Shown here in pieces: positions 37,001 to 44,103 of a stretch of 44,103 bases of DNA. The notes below the pieces were generated by a model, which was given only the letters and a program-made list of their open reading frames with translations, was not told the DNA's origin and made no database searches. Numbering within the stretch: the stretch's first letter is position 1; each line of letters starts with the position of its first letter. The translations under genes and the position numbers were made by a program. This stretch comes from Nostoc sp. JL34 (lineage in GTDB: Bacteria > Cyanobacteriota > Cyanobacteriia > Cyanobacteriales > Nostocaceae): NCBI RefSeq assembly GCF_017114945.1, contig NZ_JABXKQ010000181.1, forward strand, positions 1 to 44,103, in the 5' to 3' direction.

Positions 37001-39077
37001 CTCCCGAAGCCCAAGTAGCAAACATCTCATGAAAGCTGGCATCAAAGCTCAAAGATGCAAATTGCAAGGTACGTACACCTGTTAATAGTGAGTTTAAGTG
37101 CCATTGCAGTAAATTCACTAAAGGACGGTGAGCTAAACAGATGCCTTTCGGCCTGCCTGTAGAACCAGAAGTGTAGATGATATAGGCTAAATTCTCTGCT
37201 GTTACTTCGATAGAAGGATTTTCCTGACTGTATTGGCTTATCTTGTCCCAATCGGTATCTAAACAGATAATCTGTGCTTTGGTTTTGGGAAGCTCTGTTA
37301 ATAGTTGTTGTTGAGTAAGTAATACTGATACTTGAGTATCCTCAAGCATAAAGGCTAGGCGTTCTTTAGGATACGCTGAATCCATTGGTACATAAGCCCC
37401 GCCAGTTTTGAGAACTGCCAAAACTGCGATCGCCATTTCCAGGGTTCTCTCTACACAGATTCCTATAGGCATATCTGGTTTCACGTCTAGCGATCGCAGG
37501 TAGTGTGCTAACTGGTTAGAGTGCTGATTTAGCTCTCGGTAAGTGAGTGAAGATTGTTCGTGCTTCTGTGCCTCTTTAGAGATTACTGCTACAGCATCTG
37601 GCGATCGCTCCACCTGCGCTTCAAACAGTTGATGAACGCATTTATCTAATGCGTAATCCCTACTAGTATCATTGCAAGTTTCTACTAATTCTTTCTGCTC
37701 ACTTTCTAGCAATATATTCAGTTGATGAAAATACTCACATCCTTGACTAACTTGATTTGCTATAAAGAGCAATCTCTCTAAAGAATTTATATCTGCAAAA
37801 TATTTGTGATTGTAAAATATTTCTATTTCTAAACTATCATTAAAATCGTTAATTACAAGATGAACCTCGTTTTCGGCAAAAGAATTATGGACAGTTAATC
37901 GAGAACAGTTTTCAGCAAAAGGAATATTCAGGATACTGAAGTTATAAAAATTATAGAAAAATTTTAATTGTTCATCTTTTAAATAGTTATTTTGTAAAAG
38001 AACTGAAATATTTTGGAGATTACCTAGGTTTCTACGATACTTATTAATGTATAAAATATAATCGATTATACTTGATTTATTTTCAATACTTTTTTGAGGT
38101 ATAATAATAGGAACTATTTGGTAAATGCAACCTAAAACATTAAGATAATTTTCATCTCTTTTTCCAAAAATATCATAAAATAAAAAATCTGCTGGTGCTT
38201 GTAAATACTTACTTAAATAAATGCCATAAACAGCCCTAAAAAATATAGGAACGCTACATTTTTTTACTTGGCAATATTTCCTAATTTGTGCTAAATCATT
38301 TCCGACAATTTGTACTTTTCTTGATTTAGCCTTGTTTTCTGTTTCTATTTTGATATAAGAGATTATAGGAATAACCTTACTTAAAGTTTCTAGCCAATAC
38401 TGCTGAATCTCTGGAGTATCAAATTGAGTCACATGATCGTTAATAAAATCATGAAAAGAATTTCCCTCAAAATTTTGATGATTATTACCTATTTTTAAAC
38501 AGTGGTATACTTTTGCAACTCTTTCAAAAAAAACTTTCCCAGAATATCCATCAAAAAGAATATGAGGTGCACCTAAAATAGCTGTATAGTTACCCTGCTC
38601 ATCTTTAAGTAAGACATTTTTAAATAAATCACTTTTTTGTAAATCGAGCTTATTTTTAATTTTTTCTTCGATAAATTGTTGTAAACTATTGAAATATCTA
38701 GGATTAATTACTAAATCAATAAATTCAAAATTAACATCAACATTGTTGTCTACAAACTGAAAAGGTTCTCCTTTATAAAAAATGAACCTGGTTTTAGTAA
38801 TATCATCTTGTTGACATACTATTTTTATTGCTCGTTCCCAAATAAATCTGTCTATATTTTGTGATAATTTTACGGAAATGCCTAAACTAAAAATAGTACT
38901 ATCTGGATGGAGCATATTATCCAGATATAAATCTCTCTGTGTAGTTGTTAATCGTGATATTTTCCCAATTCTTGAAGGTTCAAAAGGTTCATTTAATATA
39001 GTTCCTGTTACCAAAGCCATGAAGACTTCTGAAATTGAAATATTATAAATATTTTTATGTTGAGAATTGTTAATCAT
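31068..39077 (-). CDS. Two-module NRPS with PilZ-like insert and terminal reductase
   Basis: The 2669 residues read C-A-T-C-A-T-R. The first C domain (about 40-460) is divergent, with PHILFDG (171-177) for HHxxxDG. A1 (about 478-1088) has YTSGSTGRPKG (635-645), YGPSETH and NGKVNRR, with a PilZ-like insert at 938-1030. T1 has GGHS (Ser1136). C2 (1195-1640) keeps HHIVFDG (1328-1334). A2 is 1655-2155. T2 has GGNS (Ser2206). The reductase (2280-2669) has GATGFLG (2289-2295) and YIQSK (Tyr2452, Lys2456), predicting NAD(P)H release of an aldehyde or alcohol. Pocket residues read off by eye: A1 DAHITTHVV, no known match; A2 DVQFIAQVV, close to proline codes. It lies 43 bp behind the kinase gene, probably in one operon. 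ATG at 39077; Met20 is an alternative start. Confidence 0.95.
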   Translation of the reverse strand: MINNSQHKNIYNISISEVFMALVTGTILNEPFEPSRIGKISRLTTTQRDLYLDNMLHPDSTIFSLGISVKLSQNIDRFIWERAIKIVCQQDDITKTRFIFYKGEPFQFVDNNVDVNFEFIDLVINPRYFNSLQQFIEEKIKNKLDLQKSDLFKNVLLKDEQGNYTAILGAPHILFDGYSGKVFFERVAKVYHCLKIGNNHQNFEGNSFHDFINDHVTQFDTPEIQQYWLETLSKVIPIISYIKIETENKAKSRKVQIVGNDLAQIRKYCQVKKCSVPIFFRAVYGIYLSKYLQAPADFLFYDIFGKRDENYLNVLGCIYQIVPIIIPQKSIENKSSIIDYILYINKYRRNLGNLQNISVLLQNNYLKDEQLKFFYNFYNFSILNIPFAENCSRLTVHNSFAENEVHLVINDFNDSLEIEIFYNHKYFADINSLERLLFIANQVSQGCEYFHQLNILLESEQKELVETCNDTSRDYALDKCVHQLFEAQVERSPDAVAVISKEAQKHEQSSLTYRELNQHSNQLAHYLRSLDVKPDMPIGICVERTLEMAIAVLAVLKTGGAYVPMDSAYPKERLAFMLEDTQVSVLLTQQQLLTELPKTKAQIICLDTDWDKISQYSQENPSIEVTAENLAYIIYTSGSTGRPKGICLAHRPLVNLLQWHLNSLLTGVRTLQFASLSFDASFHEMFATWASGGTLFLISENLRRDTTALARFIQTQEIEKVILPVVVLQQMAEMAVSHLELFTSLKEVTTTGEQLQITPAIVKLFKSLPHCSFHNHYGPSETHVVTALTLDENPDFWPTYPSIGRPIANTQIYILNAELKPVPIGVPGELYIGGDSLARGYLNRPDLTTERFIPNPYAKSHRLYKTGDLACYLPDGNIEYLGRIDQQVKIRGFRIELGEIEAMLLQHPDVREAAVIAREDMPGNKRLVGYIVSNLIPERVPYESICRVETDDNRIVELQTEDISNDGVCLVGVSFSWARGKRVRLCLRLPVTSEELWINGSVAWSQGQRAGIHLTLTSTEKTLFQQSIEHILEIQHLWKILQRTVSGNLRRFLKEKLPDYMVPSSFVMLNVLPLTPNGKVNRRSLPAPDHTGRNLEQDFVSPSTTIEEVLAKIWVEVLRLEQISVYDNFFEIGGHSLLATQVISRIRDTYQLDLPLRRLFDAPTVASLAESIEIELKQNLEWHTQTIAPVTRNQNLPLSFAQQRLWFLEQFLPGNPLYNLPQTFHLVGQVNLSALEQSVNEIIRRHEVLRTTFAFLDGQPVQIIAPTLTVPLHLIDLRTLSGSQKDIEIQRLTIEECQRPFNLNHGPLVRTTLLQLGAEEYVLLLNIHHIVFDGWSVGTFFRELRLLYQAFVNGQLSPLAELPIQYADFALWQRQWLQGKVLSEQLDYWKQQLADLPILQLPSDRPRPAIQTYRGTRQPLALSKSLSETLTRFSQQEGVTLFMTLLAAFQTLLFRYTSSADIQVGSVIANRHYQEIESLIGFFVNTLILRSDFSDSPTFRQLLKQVREVTLEAYAHQDLPFEKLVEELEPERDLSRHPLFQIGFALQNVPIPAIELSGMTINHRLEHNGTAKFDLFLELFETPDGISGWFEYSTDLFDAATISRIGENFQTLVAGIVANPDQKVTDLPLLTANECQQLLVEWNQTQADYPEQSCIHQLFEVQVQREPNSVAAIFAEQQITYHDLNARANQLARHLQTLGVGPDVLVGICVERSLEMIVALLAILKAGAAYVPLDTAYPQQRLSLMLTDSQVTVLLTQQSLLEQLPEHQASIVCLDRDWEDIATQAQNNLDINIHPDNLTYVIYTSGSTGKPKGVAMPHRPLVNLIAWQSQTSTVGFGSKTLQYTPISFDVSFQEIFATLTTGGTLVLISESMRREPTQLLQFLNREGIERLFLPYVALQQIAEMARIEGIVPCSLREVITAGEQLRITDAIAHLFRQLPNCTLHNQYGPSETHVVTAFTLANSPTDWSALPPIGRPIANSQMYLLDSQLQPVPVGVPGELYIGGIGIARGYLNRLDLTDARFIPNPFENSKCDRLYKTGDLARYLSDGNIEYLNRIDHQVKIRGFRIELGEIEALLAQHPSVKTSVVIDREDVPGQKRLVAYVVQNQQYENDSKLTLELRHFLKQKLPEYMIPTAFVCLERLPLTPSGKLDRRALPAPDQSRPILEVALITPHTPTEEKMLGIWIKILGIDNVGIQDNFFELGGNSLLAAQLMIYVRETFQVQMPVRCIFEQPTIEGLCQIVEKFHHQGNAALNTAISFKAEAILDSNIYPQGVLAKDISQQKHIFLTGATGFLGAFLLHELLQQTEAKIYCLVRADNESEGLKRLQKNLEKYLIWDANQSSRIIAIPGNLAQFRLGLSLEQFERLAEQIDVIYHSGAEVGFAKPYSLIKAANVLGTQEVLRLACHAQLKPVHYISTIAIFSTIACFNGLNVLYEDDDIDRSETYLYQDIGYIQSKWVAEKLVWIAKSRGIPITVIRSGFLMGHPHTGVTNTDDYISRLIKGCIQLGSFPDLVNQKQDLITVDYASKAIVQISRRKESLGNAFHLVPLASQNIDLNRLFELISTCGYQLKKVSYEQWTNDLINQARYSQKNSLFPLIPMLTEKVYQGLTAWQLYQNTPDLDCHNTLEAIADTSIYSPSMDTELIRKYLAYFQNSGFLNTEFDKIAEKFS
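35988..36266 (-). other. PilZ-like domain inside adenylation domain 1 (residues 938-1030)
   Basis: The insert separates KRLVGYIVSN (A8 side) from LRRFLKEKLPDYMVP (A9). It shows the PilZ DxSxxG motif as DISNDG (962-967), a VAW strand at 1002-1004 and AGIHLTL like the family's final GV-F strand. The usual RxxxR is replaced by ERVPYES (938-944), so canonical c-di-GMP binding is uncertain. The second A domain has no such insert. Confidence 0.75.
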
Positions 39078-39120
39078 GATGATTTCTTTAGATTAAATTT
39101 ATTACTTTGACTAATTTAGA

Positions 39121-42100
39121 TTATTTTTGATGTACTGGAAGTTCAATTATGAACTCAGTTTCTTGTCCTGGTACTGACTGACAACTGATTTTACCTTCAT
39201 GTTTCTCTACGATAATTGTGTAGCTAATAGATAATCCTAAACCAGTACCCTTTCCAATAGGTTTAGTAGTAAAGAAAGGATTGAAAATCTGAGAAAGTAT
39301 ATCCGGTGTCATACCATAACCATTATCAGCAATGCGAATAGCTAGGAGATTTTGCTCTAACAATTCAGTAGTTATTTTGATATAACCTGGATTAAGTTCA
39401 GCTTCCTTCAATGAATGCTGATAGTTATACTCTTCCAAAGCATCAATAGCATTAGCTAATAAATTCATAAATACTTGATTTAGCTGGCCTGGATAACAAT
39501 CTACTAATGGTAAAGAAGCATAATTTTTAATAATTTTAATTTTAGAATTGACTGACTCCGTTTTGAGCCGATGTTGCAATATTAGTAAGGTGCTATCAAT
39601 ACCTTCATGAATATTAACTGCCTTCATTTCTGCTTCATCCAAACGGGAAAAGTTACGTAAGCTCAGAACTATCTGGCGGATGCGATCGGCTCCAACCTTC
39701 ATTGAAGATAGCAATTTTGGTAAGTCTTCAAGCAAAAATTCCAAATCTATATCCTCTTGTTCTGCCAGAATTTGAGGATTCAAATTGGGTGATACTTTTT
39801 GATAAACTTTTATTAGATGTAACATATCCTTAATATATTCACTAGTATGAGAAATATTGCCGTATATAAAATTAATTGGGTTATTAATTTCATGAGCTAT
39901 ACCAGCAACTAATTGACCTAAGCCAGACATTTTCTCTTTTTGAATAATCTGTAACTGTGTTGTTTGTAGTTGCTTTAATGTCACCTCTAACTTTTCTGCT
40001 TGTTCTTCCAAATGCACATTTTTTTCATGTAATTCTTGTGTCCTTTCTTCAATTTTTATTTCCAGGTTTTTGCTATAATTATCTAATTGCTGGTTAGCTT
40101 GTTGCAGATTATCATTTAGTTTAGATAGATTAGTATACAGCTTGGCATTCTCAATAGAAATAGCAGCTTGAGAGGCCAGAATTTTTAAAACTTCTAAACG
40201 TTCAGTAGTGAATGCATTCGTTGTTAAGTTATTTTGCAGATATAGAATTCCGATAAGTTTACTTTGATGAATTATGGGTGTACATAAAACTGACTTACAT
40301 TTATTCTGAATAATATAAGAATCGCTAGTAAATTTTCCTTCAAAGCTAGCATCACCAATAACTACACTTTCTTTAGTTCTCATCACATAATTGAGTATAG
40401 ATATGGGTATATATAAACTATTTTCTAAAGAGATAGAGGTTCCCAAATGCATCTCACTTTTGTTAACTCCTACAAATGCTTCTATTACCATTTGACCATC
40501 TTTATCTAAAAGTAAACAGCTAGTTTGTGCTCCAGCGTTCTCCATAACAATTGTCATCAACTTAGATAGCAACCCATCTAGCATAATTTCACTAGAAATA
40601 GCTTGCGAAGCTTTAAAAACTGTAGATAAATCAAAAGATGCCAAATTATTTATCTTGCTTGAAGTAGTTCGTAAGCTAGTCTTTAAACTCGATGATTCCT
40701 GATTTGTTTTTAATGGGCAATAATCTGGGTATTTTGACTCTAAATCACTGACTTTTGCTATCGCTCCCCAACGTATATAAGTATGATAAGATTCTCTCAG
40801 GTAGAAGATAGCTTGCTGATCTCTACCACGGAAAAAGTAAAATTCTGCTGCTAACTCGTTGGCTAGTGCTTCTTCTTGAAGATATCCTTGTTCTTTGGCT
40901 CCTTGAATAGCTAGTTCATAATACTCCATAGCTACAAAAGTTTGCCCTAAAACTCGCGCTTTTTCCGCTTCCACTAAATCATATTTATGCTGATAGTTAG
41001 CAGGAGCGTGACCAGCCCATATCCGCATTTTTTCTTGATTGATATTAATCGCAGCCATATATTCTTGTTGAGTATTAGGTTCAACATTTGGATATAAGCT
41101 AATCAGAGCTAAAGAATAATAAAAGTTGTGTATACTAACTGTAATCATCCCCATAACACTACTTATATATTCTGAAGCTAATTTGGCATTATCAAGTGCT
41201 TGAGTATAATCTTTAAATAAATAAAAGAGAATCATTTTGGCAACATAAGCAGCAAATAAAGAAGTAACATTTTTAGTAAACTGTAGATATGGCAACATTG
41301 CTACTTCATTAAAACTATCACCAACCAAATAATATTTATCTTGTGACATTCCCTGCAAGTTTAATGTCAATTGATGCCAGATTCTAATGTAGTTTATCGG
41401 AAAATCTAGTTTAAATTTTTGTAGCAAATTTATATATGATGCTTGCTGCTGAACTACTGATTCTAGTTGTTCTCCTCTAAAAAATATATGACCGCAATAG
41501 TGGATAGAACAATAGCCAGCGTATTCTAAATCTCCAATTTCTAACGCGCTCTGAATTGCGTCTTGTAAAGGAGCAATACTTCCCCTAAGGTGTTCTTTCC
41601 AATGAAAAGTAAAACCATAAAATGGGGCGCATACTTTACTTTTGAGTTCCTTAGCTTGAAACTGCTCTAATATCTGCCAAGCTATTTGACCAGAGTGATA
41701 TCCAGCATCAATATTTTCTAGATAGCTACACAACACCATGCCATAACAAGAATATCCAGCAGCAGCCAAAGCTGAATGACCGTGTTCAATACAGAGATTG
41801 ACAACAGTCAAGATGATCTGGGGAAAAGTTGTCCCTGTTGTGTCAGTAATAAAAGCAGCACCACCAACAGTAACAAGGATTTTTAAAGCTGCTAATATGT
41901 AAGGATCTTTTACAACTGGAAAATTTTCTAAATCTTGAAGCTGAGGTAAATTTGCTATAGTACTTTGCTTATTTGGCGTCGCTGACAGAGAAATTCCCAA
42001 CTTTGCGATCGCTTCTAGTCCAGTATCAATGGCTTTAAGCATCTGATTTTGAGCCATATAAAACTGGATTTGTAATTGATAAGCCTTGACTTGATCGAGC

Positions 42101-44103
42101 AGATTACTAGCTTTGTCTAGAATAATTTCTGTTAGAATAGCTGCGCGTGTAAAATTAGTATTTAAGTACTCTAATTCTACGCTTTCTAGATAAAGTGCTA
42201 GCATCAAATCGTAATTATTTTGCCAACTCGATAGTGTCAGTAATTCTAGTCCAACTGTTGAATAACTAAGAGCAGCTTCATAAGCTGATGATGCTTTTGC
42301 TTTTTGGCTAGCTATAAGATTTAATCTTGCTAACCGATCTCTGTGATATTGATCACAAATAAATTCAGTACCAAAATTTAAATGATTAACAATATTAAAT
42401 ATATTTTCTTCAATTTCTTCTGTTTGGTAAGATTCTAGTATTAATTGCCCAATTTTCAGGTGAGTTTGTTTTCTTTGCGATTCTGGAATCAAGGAATAAG
42501 CTGCTTGCTGGATTCGATCGTGGAAAAACTTATATGAAATTTTTAATTCTTGAGATTCTAAGGATGTAAATATATCTTTTTCAAAAAATAGTGGAGTTTT
42601 ATAGTTATCGTTCAAGGGCAAAATTAGGCTTGCTTGAAGTGCTTCCCATAATTCAGAGGCGGTTTCTGACTGAGATTTTTCATTTACAATTGCTAGAATG
42701 TCTATGTTAAACCGATTGCCAATACAAGCAGCTAGTTTTAAGACCTGTTGTGTCTCTTGAGGCAATTTTTTAATATTTCTTACAATTAATTCTAGGGCAT
42801 CGTAATCTGTAATACCAATGGTCTGAATTTGATTTATTTCCCACTGCCATGTTCCACTATTAAAGTCAAACTTTAATAGCTTTTCTTGGTACATAGTTTG
42901 GAACAACTGAGTCAAGAAAAAAGGATTTCCCTGAGTTTGATTAAAAAGAAGTTCAGCTAGTGTTTTTGTTTTTTCTGTTGTAGTATGAAGTGTATCTACT
43001 ACTAATTCATGTACATCACTAAGACTTAAAGGCTTTAGTATAATACTATTTATAGTCGCTCCTGCTTTTTGGATTTCATTCAAGGTTTGATTCAAATAAT
43101 GAGTTGGTATGACTTCGTTATCTCGATAAGCTCCAATCATCAAAAAATATTGGCTATCATCAAGCATCAACATCTGAATCAATTTTAGAGTAGCTAAATC
43201 TGCCCATTGTAAATCATCAAAAAATAGAACAAGTGGGTGTTCTTTTTGAGTAAATACTTGAATAAATTTTTGAAATGCTCGATTAAGGCGATTTTGCGAT
43301 TCAATTGCTCCTAATTGTGGTATAGGTGGTTGTTGACCTATAATATTTTCAATTTCAGGAATAACATCAATAATAACTTGACCATTTTCACCCAATGCTT
43401 TTAAAAGTCGCTGTTTCAAAACAATTATTTTTTCAGAGCTTTCTGTTAATAACTGTTGGGTTAATTCTTGAAATGATTCAATTAGAGCCGTATAAGGGAT
43501 ATTTCGTTTAAATTGATCGAATTTACCAGAAATAAAATATCCCCGTCGTTGGAGAATAGGTTTATGAATTTCATTAACTAAGCAGGATTTACCAATCCCT
43601 GCATAACCTGAAACTAACATCATCTCACTTTTACCGATGCTTACTCGCTCAAAAGCTGATATAAGAGATGCTACTTCTTTCTCGCGTCCATAGAGTTTTT
43701 GAGGAATTGTAAATTGGCTAAATTTATCTAACTTGCCAGGAATAAAATTTTCGATTTTCCCACTATTTAATAACTGTTTAAAACAAATCTCTAAATCTGC
43801 TTTTAGCCCTAAGCCACTTTGATATCTTTCTTCAGCAGTTTTAAATAATAGTTTCATTACAATATTAGATACAGCCTCTGGTATTTGTGGGTTTATCTGA
43901 TGAGGAGGTATCGGCTGTTTGGCAATATGAGAGTGAATCATTTCTAAAGGATCAGTGAAATTAAATGGCAAATTATCAGTCAGCATTTCATAAAAAGTTA
44001 TGCCTAAAGAGTAAAAATCTGTGCGGTAATCAATCGTTCTATTCATGCGACCTGTTTGCTCTGGAGACATGTAAGCAAGTGTTCCTTTAAGCAAATTAGG
44101 ATT
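39121..44103 (-). CDS. Hybrid Ser/Thr kinase - ATPase - GAF - histidine kinase (start outside window)
   Basis: The frame stays open to the window edge, so the N-lobe of the kinase is missing from view; 1660 residues remain. Numbered from 44094: the Ser/Thr kinase C-lobe (1-110) with GTLAYMSPEQTGRMNR activation segment; an AAA/NACHT-like ATPase with Walker A GYAGIGKS (163-170) and Walker B LVLFFDDLQWAD (288-299); a long helical-repeat region (about 560-1150); GAF (about 1154-1306); coiled coil (1317-1386); and histidine kinase with H-box AGIAHEINNP (His1401), N-box FMNLLANAIDAL and GKGTGLGLS. No receiver domain follows. These trifunctional kinases are common in Nostoc. It should sense a signal and phosphorylate a separate response regulator. 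It ends 43 bp upstream of the NRPS on the same strand. Confidence 0.95.
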   Translation of the reverse strand, partial: NPNLLKGTLAYMSPEQTGRMNRTIDYRTDFYSLGITFYEMLTDNLPFNFTDPLEMIHSHIAKQPIPPHQINPQIPEAVSNIVMKLLFKTAEERYQSGLGLKADLEICFKQLLNSGKIENFIPGKLDKFSQFTIPQKLYGREKEVASLISAFERVSIGKSEMMLVSGYAGIGKSCLVNEIHKPILQRRGYFISGKFDQFKRNIPYTALIESFQELTQQLLTESSEKIIVLKQRLLKALGENGQVIIDVIPEIENIIGQQPPIPQLGAIESQNRLNRAFQKFIQVFTQKEHPLVLFFDDLQWADLATLKLIQMLMLDDSQYFLMIGAYRDNEVIPTHYLNQTLNEIQKAGATINSIILKPLSLSDVHELVVDTLHTTTEKTKTLAELLFNQTQGNPFFLTQLFQTMYQEKLLKFDFNSGTWQWEINQIQTIGITDYDALELIVRNIKKLPQETQQVLKLAACIGNRFNIDILAIVNEKSQSETASELWEALQASLILPLNDNYKTPLFFEKDIFTSLESQELKISYKFFHDRIQQAAYSLIPESQRKQTHLKIGQLILESYQTEEIEENIFNIVNHLNFGTEFICDQYHRDRLARLNLIASQKAKASSAYEAALSYSTVGLELLTLSSWQNNYDLMLALYLESVELEYLNTNFTRAAILTEIILDKASNLLDQVKAYQLQIQFYMAQNQMLKAIDTGLEAIAKLGISLSATPNKQSTIANLPQLQDLENFPVVKDPYILAALKILVTVGGAAFITDTTGTTFPQIILTVVNLCIEHGHSALAAAGYSCYGMVLCSYLENIDAGYHSGQIAWQILEQFQAKELKSKVCAPFYGFTFHWKEHLRGSIAPLQDAIQSALEIGDLEYAGYCSIHYCGHIFFRGEQLESVVQQQASYINLLQKFKLDFPINYIRIWHQLTLNLQGMSQDKYYLVGDSFNEVAMLPYLQFTKNVTSLFAAYVAKMILFYLFKDYTQALDNAKLASEYISSVMGMITVSIHNFYYSLALISLYPNVEPNTQQEYMAAININQEKMRIWAGHAPANYQHKYDLVEAEKARVLGQTFVAMEYYELAIQGAKEQGYLQEEALANELAAEFYFFRGRDQQAIFYLRESYHTYIRWGAIAKVSDLESKYPDYCPLKTNQESSSLKTSLRTTSSKINNLASFDLSTVFKASQAISSEIMLDGLLSKLMTIVMENAGAQTSCLLLDKDGQMVIEAFVGVNKSEMHLGTSISLENSLYIPISILNYVMRTKESVVIGDASFEGKFTSDSYIIQNKCKSVLCTPIIHQSKLIGILYLQNNLTTNAFTTERLEVLKILASQAAISIENAKLYTNLSKLNDNLQQANQQLDNYSKNLEIKIEERTQELHEKNVHLEEQAEKLEVTLKQLQTTQLQIIQKEKMSGLGQLVAGIAHEINNPINFIYGNISHTSEYIKDMLHLIKVYQKVSPNLNPQILAEQEDIDLEFLLEDLPKLLSSMKVGADRIRQIVLSLRNFSRLDEAEMKAVNIHEGIDSTLLILQHRLKTESVNSKIKIIKNYASLPLVDCYPGQLNQVFMNLLANAIDALEEYNYQHSLKEAELNPGYIKITTELLEQNLLAIRIADNGYGMTPDILSQIFNPFFTTKPIGKGTGLGLSISYTIIVEKHEGKISCQSVPGQETEFIIELPVHQK

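Overview
The window looks like a chromosome segment of a filamentous, heterocyst-forming cyanobacterium close to Nostoc/Anabaena. Signs are the many HIP1 octamers (GCGATCGC), short tandem CCCCAGT/CCCCAAT-type repeats in spacers, an AcsF chlorophyll cyclase, a CruF/CruG carotenoid-glycoside pair, a high-light-inducible protein, and a protein with the FraH layout (double zinc ribbon, proline-rich linker, FHA). All identifications come from reading the translated sequence and motifs; no database search was run.

Layout. 0.3-5.7 kb: a double-domain histidine phosphatase, a dihydroorotase-family protein that has lost several metal ligands, a pentapeptide-repeat lipoprotein, a DUF2996 protein and a reverse-strand TM2 protein. 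5.7-10.5 kb: a long repeat-bearing spacer, acsF with a strong terminator, an exported protein of unknown function, about 1.1 kb with little coding, and a conserved unknown. 10.6-11.6 kb (reverse): a thioredoxin-fold protein and a Hlip, separated by a 28-bp perfect palindrome. 11.7-15.7 kb: two dTMP-supply genes, thyX and dcd, flank a small accessory patch holding an Rpn-type nuclease gene broken by a ~196-bp insertion with 10-bp target duplications and a DUF433/DUF5615 toxin-antitoxin pair; a CobO-like P-loop protein without a Walker A follows. 16-21.7 kb (forward): an adenylate-kinase paralogue, RNase PH, 6-phosphogluconolactonase, FraH, an M50 membrane protease and an RNase HI with a C-terminal extension. 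21.7-24 kb (reverse): cruG and cruF. 24.4-30.7 kb: membrane and exported proteins of unknown role, an MlaE-type permease, two 35-36-residue single-helix proteins, a DUF4231 protein and a class V aminotransferase.

31-44.1 kb (reverse): the most unusual part. A very large hybrid kinase (Ser/Thr kinase C-lobe, AAA/NACHT-like ATPase, helical repeats, GAF, histidine kinase), cut by the window edge, lies 43 bp upstream of a 2669-residue two-module NRPS. The NRPS order is C-A-T-C-A-T-reductase. Its first adenylation domain carries a ~93-residue PilZ-like domain in the A8-A9 interval, where N-methyltransferases are usually inserted. The terminal reductase predicts release of a short acyl/peptidyl aldehyde or alcohol, and the second A-domain pocket resembles proline-type codes. 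The kinase next door and the PilZ fold inside the enzyme suggest a peptide synthetase tied to signalling both in expression and possibly in activity.
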